Assembly (NCBI GenBank): GCA_026545765.1
Contig: CM048839.1
Coordinates: forward strand, 88,550,414 to 88,614,413
Direction of reading: 5' to 3'
From: Plantago major
Taxonomy: Eukaryota > Streptophyta > Magnoliopsida > Lamiales > Plantaginaceae
DNA length: 64,000 bases
Below the pieces are notes generated by a model that was given only the letters and a program-made list of their open reading frames with translations, was not told the DNA's origin and made no database searches. The translations under genes and the position numbers were made by a program. Of the stretch, positions 54,877-64,000 are shown piece after piece (positions within the stretch are counted from its first letter, which is position 1; each line of letters begins with the position of its first letter).

Positions 54877-56288
54877 TGTTAGGAATATCTGTTAGTATTT
54901 TGATCATTCATCACATGTTCCTATCTTAGCCAGAAAGGTGATTAAGTACTCTTGGTTCACTTGAACATTGTAAAAGAGGAAATCACTGAGTATAATTAGT
55001 CTAGTAAATCTTGTATTAGGATTATAGGTCTCTGAGTGTAATCTTTTATTTCAAGAAGACCATGAAGATCAATCCTAGCAATGGAGCTTTTCTGAAGATT
55101 ACAAGACCGAAGATTGCACAAGATTTATGAAGACACCAAGGTTTAGTCTCACTCGGAAAGACTATGTCCTTAATCCTTTCTTAAGTACATTTAGTTACTT
55201 TTGAAACATGATTCTGGAACATATGACATCATGAGTATGGAGCATGCAAGCCATCAGAAAGGCTAATGTATCCGTTGAAGACTACAGGACAAGAAATAGT
55301 ACATATGCATTAATTGCATCGCGAAAAATCGCTAAAAAGCCACATCCTCTACGAGATATGAGACAAGGACTTACAGTACTCATTTCAAGATAAGTATAGG
55401 TGAATTTGAATTGTGTCTAACGGATAACATCAACGACTCTCTAATTCATCTATAAATATCACACACTTAGATTTGAGAAATACGACAAGAACGATCTAAC
55501 TTGCAAATTTACAATCTAGCAAAGTATTCTCTCAAGCACTCTACTACCCTTTCTAAAGCTTTTGCTTGAAGAATCACTAGTAGTTCTAAGTTGTCTGAAC
55601 CTTAACAAGAGATTGTTATTAAGTGAAAGAGTTGAGCTGTCGGATAACCTTTACGAAGCTCATTCTCGAGCGGACATCAATTACTTGGGTCGATAAAGAA
55701 GCGATTGCCATACCTTTGAACAAGTGTATTAAGTAGTCTTGTTCTATTAGGCTCTCTGAAAACATAAGCGAAAAGTTATCTGAAGCCTCTCTGACAAACC
55801 TTATAACCAACACCATCAAGGCGTGGAGTAGAGGAAGTACTTGATTTGGAAAATCAGGGAATAACTCCAAGGTTATCTGAGTAGAGGAAGTACTTAGCTC
55901 TAGGAGCTGGGGAATAACTCAGGGGGAACATTTGGTTGGGAACCAATTGTTTAAGAATCTTAGAATAGGATTGTAGTAAGGTGAACTCAATTATCTGTTC
56001 TAGTGAATTCTAGGTCTCAGAAAGACCGAAGTGGATTAGTTGGAGGATTACGCCACCTCCAGATACCACTATACTTGTTGTGTTATTTACCTTTCTGTAT
56101 TTATCTTTCAGCAAAGCACACACACTTACATATTGTTTCTGCACTTACCTATCTTAAAGTCTTCCGCGCTCTGAATTTAAGTATCAGAAACCCCCAGATT
56201 TCTGAGAAACTGTGTTTATCGACAAAAGTTTAAAAGACTATTCACCCCCCCCCCCCAGTCTTTTACTTTGCCGTTATCTGGACCAACA
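54877..56288 (+). repeat. Copia-2 3' LTR
   Basis: 1412 bp, same ends as the 5' LTR. The first 430 bp are almost the same as the 5' LTR. From about 55320 to 55780 many differences cluster, mostly where the 5' LTR has CAG or CTG. It then resumes near-identity. Confidence 0.95.
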
Positions 56289-57330
56289 TCTTGTCATGGT
56301 GCTTGTTTATCAAACATCTATTTTGAGTATAGCATATTGTGTTTACAGCTTCAACCATATAGATTTCACTTATTTTAGTGTCATCAAGCATTGGTCTTGC
56401 AGCTTCTTTCAGGGTCCTATTCTTCCTTTCAGCAACACCATTTTCTTGTGGTGTCCTTACTGAAGATAGTTGATGTTGTAAACCTTTTCAAGTACAAAAC
56501 TCTTTTATGTACAGGTTTACAAACTCGATTACCATAGTGCATTACGATCACAGATACCTTGTCATTTTTCAAGACTTCAAGCTTATTCAGTAGGCTTGGT
56601 ATCTCAATTCTTCCATCAGATTTCTGTTTAAGAACAACAACCCAAGTTAATCTTGAAAAGTCATCTTAACCACTAGACCATACTTCTTTCCTGCATAGCT
56701 GGTTACTGAGAACTCAAAGAGATCCATATGTAACAGCTGTAATGGCTTCACACTGGAATGTCTAGTTTTAGACTTGAAATATGCTTTGGCTTGTTTCCCT
56801 AGTTGGCATGCTGAGCATATTCCATCCTTTTTAAATGCCATGCTTGGTAATCCAACAACCTATTCTTTCTTGGCTAATTTGTTAAGAGTCTTGAAGTTAA
56901 TATGACTCATCCTTTTGTGCCATAGCCAATTGTTCTCAGTGTGGCCTAATTGACTCACCATAATGCATTCTTTAGTTGTGGCAGATGCCCAGTCAACAAC
57001 ATAGAGACTTCATTTTCTCCTAGCAACCAAGACTACCGGCTTTGACTCATTGTCAACGAGTTTGCACTCTTTGAATTTGATCTTGACTGAGAACCCTTTG
57101 TCAGGAAATTGACTCATGCTTAGAAGATTATATTTCAATCCCTTCATGAAGTACTCCAGTGATAGTAAGGGCTCCAATCTTCAAATCTCCAAATCCTACA
57201 ATAGGATTTACTTCTACTCCAACAAACTTGATTTCTGGTCCAGTGTTGCACACTTTATAGTTAACCAGATTTGCTTTGTCTCCTGTCATGTGCTTCCCAC
57301 ATTCACTATCAAAGTGACAAGTCAGATTCT
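56289..57330 (-). pseudogene. Copia-3 pol, 5' part (protease and integrase N-terminal half)
   Basis: The left edge continues the integrase from 41212. Recognisable pieces are the integrase core (complement near 56400-56460, a NGVAERKNRTL-like stretch with AxTPQ), the GAG-pre-integrase CC motif at 56841-56647 (GICSACQLGKQAKAYFKSKT), the sequence around the ATTEECIMVSQ-like motif (about 56950-57000), and the protease DSECGKHM region near 57290-57310. There the active-site region reads DSEC, where Copia-1 and Copia-2 read DSGC. Frames are heavily broken. Confidence 0.8.
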
Positions 57331-57359
57331 ACTTTAGGGTAGTTATGGTCTGCACAAAC

Positions 57360-59880
57360 ATAGGAAACTGGAGTTAGGCTCTCATTACAACAATGGAACC
57401 ATTTAGACAAAAGTTTCTTCCTGTAGGAACCCATTCCCGAATGGTCCTTTTAGGAGTTGACTTTTGTCTAGCCTAGAACATAAGGTGGAATTATATGTGA
57501 ATTAGTAATATCATTATTATCAAGAATTATTTTCCTTCTTCGAGTGTTCCTTGGCGCTCCACGTGGAGCTTTATGGTACCTGTCAAACTGCTGGGTCTGC
57601 TTTTTAGCGAACTGAGCTTGTTTGTTCAAATTCCTTCTAGCTCTGGCATTCAAATTATTGGTGGATTGTTCTTTCTTCCACTTTTGATAATTGCTTTGAG
57701 CAATTCTAGCTTTTGTCCATCGTTCTTGCTCAATTCTGTAATCCTGAGCTAATTGTTTGTTGATGTGTTAATAGCCAATGCCATTTCAAGAACATGGTGC
57801 AGATCTCATCTCAGAAACCTTACTTGTCTCTGGGTCATCTCTTTTTTCGAGAGAATTTTACTTTAGAAAAGTTGCCAGCTCCAACAATCTTTCCAATCTG
57901 AGAGACATAGCACTATGGGTGATTGCATTTTTCAATGCAGTGATCCTTTTACAAAATTTTTCCCAACAGTTTTCTTTTGAACATGTTTTTCCCTTAAAGG
58001 AGCAGTCGCAACTGCCTTTCCTTTGTCAGTAACCTTAGCATTTTGACCAATGTTGTAAGTTATTTGGGATTCATATTGTTAAGCTCTTATAAATGCCATT
58101 CTCTCACTATTGTTGTTCAAAATAGGAGAATCATTTGTTTGAGTATTAAGTCCAAGTCCACCATTTTCTGAGACATCTCTTAAGTAAGATTGTAACTTGG
58201 TTAGTGCATCACAAGCCTTTGCATAGGATTGAAAGGATACTTTCTTCTTCTTAATCTCAGAATTCTCAACGAGAATTGTTTCTAGATTCTTTTGAAGTTC
58301 CTCAATTTCTTCCTTATGCTTTTTCTAATTTTCAGATATCTGGGTCTTTAAAAATGCATTTTCAGCATCTTTTGTGTCAGATATCCTTTGGAGATTTGCA
58401 CACTCCTTTTCAAGAGTTGCTTTCTCTTCTTCAAGTATTTTGGTGCGGGATTGAATCACAAGGAACTCTCTTTCATATAAATCAAGTTTATATCTAAGAT
58501 GTTCCAAGTTTTGTACTCCTTCTTCATCACTTTCGTAATTGACAAATCGAGAGATAGTAATTACCTTATCTGCCATTGAGCAAGGCTCGGTGTTGGAGCA
58601 ATCTCGGAAGACTTCCTCAGCAACCCCACACATCTCTTTCTTCGTTTGACCAAAGTCAATTACTTCATGAGTGATAGCACAAAGCTCTGGTGAGGGGAGA
58701 GTAGAGTCATATGTATCTTCATCCTCAGAAGTTGAATCAATATCAAGTGCATCCAGTTGAATTTGAATCTTCGTTCTTTCTTTAGTAAGGATGGCTTTCT
58801 GATTTCCTCTAAAATTTCTTTTGTCCTTCTTTTCACCTGTCTTTAGCTTGTTGTAAGCTGGACACTCTTTCTTGAAGTGACCAGGTTTCTGACAGTAGAA
58901 ACAGATATAATTTCCAACTGCTGGTGCTTCAGTACTAGTTGATTGCTGAGCAGGCTTGTTCAGCGAACTAGACGTATTCATACTCTTGACCTAGATGCAT
59001 TTTCAGCTTCTCTTTGGCCCTTCTTCTTTCAATCTCTGACTGACATATTTTCTCATGTGCTTTACAGCAAGAGCGTTTTCCTCAGTCATCTCTTTGGTTT
59101 CCACTTTTCAGAAGGTCCATGAGTTAGTAAGGCTACATTCTGCATTGTTTCAGCAGTCATGTGTCCTCTTTGCTTAATCTCATAGTTTATAGTTGCCAAA
59201 TGTGAGAAAAGTTCCACATGAGTGGTATTTGGCATTCCTTAGTTGAAATATAAATATTGGGTATGTTCCCAATTTTGGTTCAGACTTCTAACGATGGTCT
59301 TCATTTTTTCAGAGTTGGAATACCTATCAGTTTCACAAAGTGCAGCCATTTCACTCATCAGTGTTGTGAACCTAAAGTCGAGTTCTTCAAGAGTCTCAGT
59401 AGGCCCTTGTTTAAAGTTTTGGAATTTTAGCTTCAAAACTTTAAACTTGTTTTCTTTGGTTTTCTCAGTACCTGCACATATTTCTTCAATAAGTGACCAA
59501 GCTTCTTTGGCAGTTTTAGCACCCCAAAGTTTACATTGTATATGATCCGGGGTAGATCTTATAATAATGTTCCTTACTTGACCATCAAGCCTATTTCTCT
59601 TGGCATCTTCAGAGGACCACATATGTCTGGGCTTTGGCTCATATGAAATGGTTCTTGAAGCAGTTGTTCCAGATGAAGTAGATGCATTAGTGACGTCAGA
59701 ATCCTTGTCTTGTCGACCATTAGATACTCCAGTAACTACTTTCTCCTGTAAGATGATAATGGGACCATCTTTTATCACAGTTATTATTTCATCACTTATG
59801 GCTTCCAGATGAAGCATCATGTTGTTCTTCCATTTCTCGTAGTTCTCTAGCTTGAGTGTAGGAGCATCAATGAGAGACAT
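57360..59880 (-). pseudogene. Copia-3 gag
   Basis: The start at 59880 gives MSLIDAPTLKLENYEKWKNN. The first 213 codons are open to a stop at 59239 (ETLEELDFRFTTLMSEMAAL, RNIIIRSTPDHIQCKLWGAK). After a gap in frame, 58981-58325 is open for 218 codons and contains the CCHC knuckle ICFYCQKPGHFKKEC and a glutamate-rich coiled coil (ILEEEKATLEKECANLQRIS). The basic C-terminal part is at 57653-57468 (NARARRNLNKQAQFAKKQTQ). This is the best-preserved gag N-terminus of the copia elements here, although the element as a whole is older. Confidence 0.87.
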
Positions 59881-59984
59881 CCTGCAGCAAACACACTTAA
59901 ACAAACAAATCAAGTGAAGGTGGTGAATTTAATAAGTACTTAACTGGGATCAGGGTTCAGTGCCAGAAGGTAAAAGAACCTCCT

Positions 59985-59998
59985 GCTCTGATACCCAC
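59985..59998 (-). other. Copia-3 primer binding site with one-base insertion
   Basis: The minus strand reads TGGGTATCAGAGC, the Met-tRNA site with an extra G compared with TGGTATCAGAGC in Copia-1 and Copia-2. Confidence 0.85.
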
Positions 59999-59999
59999 T

Positions 60000-61481
60000 T
60001 GTTGGTCCAGATAAACGGCAAAGTAAAAGACTGGGGGGGGGGGGGGGGGGTTTAATCTTTTTAAAACTTTTATCGATTCACAGATTTCTCAGATATCTAG
60101 TACTTAGTTTTCAGATAGTGGAAGTCTTTGTGATAAGTGCTTGTTGTGTGTGAGTGTCAGTTAGCTATAATAATAATATAAGCACAGATAATAGATAACT
60201 GAAACATAAGTGCAGTAAGTAAATGAGACACAGATTATAGTGGTATCTGAGGGTTGTGTAATCCTTCAACTAATCCACTCACCCTGTCACAAGTGAATTC
60301 ACTATGGTAAGATGATGAGCTTCCTTACAAAATCCTATCTCCAATCAAATCCCTTTAAAACACTAAGTTCCCAACCAAGTGTGCCCCCTGAATTATTCCC
60401 TAGCTTTCTCAGCCAAGTACTTCCTCTACTCAGTAACATTGAGCTATTCCTCAGCTTCCCAAACTAAGTACTTCTTATGTTAAGATAGGTTAGGACTTTA
60501 GCTTTCTTGGCCAAATCCTTTCCTTAACACGCATGTTGGTGTTTTAAGGTTATGGTAGTTTTCACAGTAAGTTCAACTTTGTAACGTATCTCAGTTACTT
60601 AATTAGAACTTAGAGAAACAATCTCCCTTAATACTTTTCTCAAAGTATGGGAAGTTGTTTTTACTGACCCAAGGCTTGTTACTTGTGTAGGAGAATGAAT
60701 CACTAATTAAGTCGCAACTTTATTTTTGTGATTCAACTCCTTCACAGTAGGCAAGGCTTGTTGAAGATCAGGACACTTAGAACTTTGAGAGCTACTTAGA
60801 AACTAGAGCTTGAGTCGTAACATAAAGCTTTGAGAGTTTGTAAGTAGGTTTGAAGACTTGTATGCTTGTGAGTTCAAATGTTCAGTTGTGTGTTCTTGGT
60901 GTGATATTTATAGTTGAAAATCCTCCCGTTTGAATAGTATCCATTAGGCACTATGGGATTCAAACTATTGATATCTGAAATAGTACTGCAGTGTGCTTTG
61001 TCTATTTTCAGAGACTTTCCTCTTTTGTTCAGACATCTATGTCTGCGTAATTAATGTAGTGTACTATTTTATCATGTAGTGTTAATGGATAAGTGCAAGG
61101 TATCTGAGCCTTTACACAATTCTTCCTCAGTTTCCTATAGTTGTTCAGATACATGTTTTGTGTGAAACTTGTCTTTGAATAACAACTGTTTCCTCAAGGT
61201 ATCTGATGAGACATTCCCTCCTTGTCTTCACCAATCTTGCGCAGTAGACTTGTTCTTCAAATTTTACGTCCTCTTGCTGTATGCTTGCTTCTTGGTCTTC
61301 TTTCAGAGATATAAAATTACATTCAAAAGACCTAACATCCTATACAAGATTAACTAAACTAACATACTTAGTAAACTTCCTCTTTTACAGTGTTTAAGTG
61401 AACTAAGAGTACTAGTTACCTTACTGAGCTAAGATAAGTCATTGAGGTTGTTGATCAAAATCTAAATAGATATTCCTAACA
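60000..61481 (-). repeat. Copia-3 5' LTR
   Basis: 1482 bp, starting TGTTGGTCCAGATAAACGG and ending AGATATTCCTAACA. It has a long G-run (about 60034-60051) and a TATA box (minus strand, 60905-60912). It is more diverged from the Copia-1 LTRs than they are from each other. The partner 3' LTR is lost. Confidence 0.88.
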
Positions 61482-61985
61482 AGAAGGTTTAAGTCTCGGG
61501 GGGGCGGGGGGGGAATAGACTTTAAAACGCTCGTAGTTATTTTCCAACTTTTAGATGAACAAGTATTTAAAGACAATGGTAGCAGTTAGAGTTATCAGAG
61601 TAGCGGAAGAGTAAATTGCAGAGTGTCGTGATGAGTGACCAGTGTAAAAATATCTAACAAGCAATGAAAACATGCATTGTCCTGAAAGTGAATTTAAGTA
61701 AGATAAATGTACTCGAGTTTATAGTGGAATCTGAAGGTAGCGTAATGCTTCAACTAATCCACTTCGCCCTATCATTCAAGGACTTGAATTTACAAAGTTA
61801 CTTTGAGATCCCATTACAAAATATCCTTATCTAAACGTGAGCTAGCTCAACCCACTTACAGTGTGTTTGGTTCTGCAATAGAACCAGTCTAAGTGTATTG
61901 GGCCTATCAAAATTTGTGTTTGGTTTGTTTTTTAGAATGGACTTTACTCCTGGGCTGCCCGAGTTGAAAATGAGGGGCAGGAATG
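61482..61985. repeat. Fragment of a related copia LTR plus unassigned flank
   Basis: About 61482-61850 resembles the start of a copia LTR of this family type: a G-run, then ATAGTGGAATCTGAAGGTAGCG and CTTCAACTAATCCACTTCGCCC. It is clearly divergent. About 61855-61985 (GTGTGTTTGGTTCTGC and on) is not LTR-like; such GTTTGG-rich ends occur in some miniature DNA transposons, but I cannot show termini. Confidence 0.5.
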
Positions 61986-63675
61986 TGTTGGTCCAGATAA
62001 CGGCAAAGTAAAAGACTAGAGGGGGAGGGTGAATAGTCTTTTAAAACTTTTGTCGATAACAAATATTTCTCAGATATTTGAATAGATATCTGATACTTAG
62101 AATCAGAGTGCGGAAGACTTAATAAAGATAAGTGCAGAAACAGTTAATAAGTGTGTGTGTGTGTGTGTGTTGCTGAAGTATAAATACAGAAACGTAAATG
62201 ACACAGCAAGTATAGTGGTATCTGGAGGTGGCGTAATCCTCCAACTAATCCACTTCGGTCTATCAGAGACCTAGAATTCACTAGAACAGATAATTGAGAT
62301 TTCCTTACAATAATCCTATTCTAAGATTCTTAACAATTGGTTCCCAACCAAATGTTCCCCCTGAGTTGTTCCCCGGCTTTCACAGCCAAGTACTTCCTAT
62401 ACTCAGAAACCTTTGAGTTATTCCCTAGCTTCCCAAGCTAAGTACTTCCTATACTCAATAACCTTGGAGTTATTCCTTAGTTTCCCAAATCAAGTACTTC
62501 CTATACTCCGGTAACGTTGGAGTTATTCACGATTTTCAAACTAAGTACTTCTGTACACCACCATGATTATGGTGTTGGTTTTAGTTTGAGTTGTCGGATG
62601 GCGTCTTAATAACTTTTGATTAATCGGATAGCTCTGTGAACTAAGTTACTTAATACACTTTCTGATATGGTATCTTGTTAGATTTCTTGACCAGTTTTAT
62701 GATATACATTGAGAGAATGAATCTCAGATAGTTGATCTTTTGATTCAACTCCTTCACAGATAGCTTTGCTTGTTTAGGATCAGGACACTTAGAACTTTAG
62801 TGTTTACTCAAGATCAAAAGCTTTAGTCGCAACAGAAAGCTTTGATAATAAGTAAGTTGCTTTGAGAGAGTAAGATAATCAGATATCATATGCAGTTCAA
62901 GGTCTTGTGTTCTGAGTTGTGTGTCTCTCAAGCTGTCTAAGTGTTGATATTTATAGATGAATTTGAGTGCCGTTTGAATAGTATCCGTTAGGCTCAAATT
63001 CAAACTATCGATATCTGTGTATAGTACTGTAGCAGGTTTTGTCTTCTTCTCAGAAGTTGCCGTTGCTTTTATTCAGACATCTATGTCCGTGCATTAAATG
63101 CATTTGTACTATACTTTTTGTCCTGTAGTGTCAACGGAACTATGCTTTATGTCGGACTAGTGTTATCGATTCTTTGCGTCCTTATCTTCATTCTTGAGAT
63201 ACCACTTGTATTTATTGAAACAACTTTGTTTGCAATATATATTTCTCTTCGAGAAGCGTGGTTAAAGCTCGAGGTATCTGCGAATAGATATCATGGACAC
63301 TTTCCTTGTTTTCGATATGTTTCTTATTTCTCGAGATATCTCTTGTGACACGATTTGTTTGAAGCTGATTGTGTCTAAGATCTCGGCTAAGATATCTGAA
63401 CAACGATTCGATAATCTTGTGCGATTTTCTTCAAGTCTTCAATTGTTGTTGAGCTTTACCTTGGATGTCTTCTTTTTGGTCTTCTCTTCATAAAACAAAA
63501 ATTACATTTTGAGACCTAACATCCTATACAAGATTAGCTAGACTATCATACTTGGTGGGTTTCCTCTTTTACAATGTTCAAGTGAACGAGTACTAATCAC
63601 CTTTACGAGACTAAGATAAGTCATCATGTTCTTTGAACAAAATCTAAGCAGATATTCTTAACAAAATATCTAACA
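61986..63675 (-). repeat. Copia-4 3' LTR
   Basis: 1690 bp, TGTTGGTCCAGATAACGG to TATCTAACA. It has four copies of the CCAAACTAAGTACTTCCT-type repeat (about 62360-62560), a (GT)n run at about 62151-62170, a TATA box at 62948-62955 on the minus strand, and a small terminal duplication (CTTAACAAAATATCTAACA). The part after about 63130 shows the CAG/CTG-to-CGA pattern. Confidence 0.9.
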
Positions 63676-64000
63676 AATTTTCCCCATTTTGATCGGTCAG
63701 CGATGACTATCTACTATTACAAATCTGGATGAGGAAACAATCCACCACTTAATCATTTCTTAAGATCTTTCAAATCATATAATTAAGTGCGAAAGTAGAC
63801 ATCAACCGAATCACAAGGTGTGATCTTTCTTTGACAAGTTATCTTTTATAGAATACTATCGAGAGTAAGTTCTTGGATAAATCGCAACTAAAGATTACGA
63901 GATAACTTTAATACATGATCTGATTAAGCTCGATCGCAAAAATACAAAAACTACATAGTAAATTAGGACAAGAGAGTAACTTGCTCAGTAAACATCTAAT
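63676..64000 (-). other. Copia-4 polypurine tract and internal flank
   Basis: The complement AATTTTCCCCATTTTGATC marks the polypurine tract. The following sequence matches Copia-1 23246-23560 with clustered differences. No gene. Confidence 0.8.

Larger units (their letters stand above)
41213..56288 (+). mobile_element. Copia-2: full-length SIRE-like element inside Copia-3
   Basis: 15,076 bp with a perfect 5-bp target duplication TCTTG (41208-41212 and 56289-56293). LTRs of about 1.40 kb, Met-tRNA primer site, gag-pol in copia order, a long intron-bearing post-pol gene and a polypurine tract are all present. It is in the opposite orientation to its host element. LTRs are shorter and more diverged than those of Copia-1, suggesting a subfamily. 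Many small indels break the frames; see the finding on CAG/CTG sites. Confidence 0.95.
37525..61481 (-). mobile_element. Copia-3: older SIRE-like element, left-truncated and split by Copia-2
   Basis: Minus-strand parts are 37525-41212 and 56289-61481. They join at the TCTTG target in the integrase region and match Copia-1 there (GTAAGGAGT then ATCTATTTTGAG). The 5' LTR, primer site, gag, protease, integrase, polymerase, RNase H and the beginning of the post-pol gene remain. The rest of that gene and the 3' LTR are lost at the boundary with the gypsy LTR. It is more decayed than Copia-1 and contains Copia-2, so it is older. Confidence 0.88.
61986..64000 (-). mobile_element. Copia-4: 3' end of a SIRE-like element, continuing beyond the window
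   Basis: A 3' LTR followed by a polypurine tract and about 310 bp matching the internal DNA left of the Copia-1 post-pol gene (compare 23246-23560). Coding sequence is not reached. The element lies on the minus strand, and most of it is outside the window. Confidence 0.88.

Noticed and set aside
61855..61985. Miniature DNA transposon with GTTTGG ends
   Set aside because: I could not find a clear inverted terminal repeat or target duplication.
62151..62170. GT dinucleotide run as a regulatory element
   Set aside because: An ordinary microsatellite inside an LTR; other LTR copies have only a short GTGTGT.

Overview
This window looks like plant nuclear heterochromatin, from a eudicot. It holds no intact host gene. 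Almost everything from about 3 kb onward is LTR retrotransposon, in several rounds of nesting. The only host-type gene is a broken BAHD acyltransferase (4243-5527) of the phenolic/anthocyanin malonyltransferase type. It resembles mint-order (Lamiales) enzymes, but I hold the species call loosely.

Layout. 1-3104: AT-rich DNA with nothing recognised. 3105-4245: a collapsed small-LTR copia element (gag fused to RNase H) whose 3' LTR stops where BAHD homology starts. 5697-6790: the LTR end of an old Athila-like gypsy element (Gypsy-A), followed by a 92-nt foldback. About 7686-20801: Gypsy-2, minus strand, gag-protease type with a plant-transposon-protein ORF. Its gag is split by Gypsy-1 (11634-18131, minus strand, 1.53/1.57-kb LTRs, near-match TSD TACAC/TACAT). 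19480-37524: one complete Gypsy-2 LTR, an inverted 302-bp LTR segment, then a partial second LTR. That second LTR is split by Copia-1 (21589-37464, minus, 15.9 kb, TSD TTTGG/CTTGG). 37525-61481: Copia-3 (minus), truncated at its left end and split by Copia-2 (41213-56288, plus, 15.1 kb, perfect TSD TCTTG). 61986 to the end: the 3' part of Copia-4 (minus).

Copia-1 to Copia-4 form one SIRE/Maximus-like family. They have 1.4-1.7-kb LTRs ending TGTT...AACA, an initiator-Met tRNA primer site, gag-PR-INT-RT-RNase H order, and a very long extra gene after pol. In two copies that extra gene carries a series of short, phase-0, GT...AG introns separating short exon modules. This is the most unusual feature here. 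Its N-terminal domain looks related to the plant-transposon-protein ORF of Gypsy-2, which belongs to a different superfamily.

Both gypsy elements encode gag and aspartic protease but show no reverse transcriptase, RNase H or integrase, so they look non-autonomous. Their LTRs carry clusters of GC-rich short palindromes. Many frameshifts in Copia-2 and Copia-4 fall where sister copies read CAG or CTG, so some apparent damage may be consensus error.
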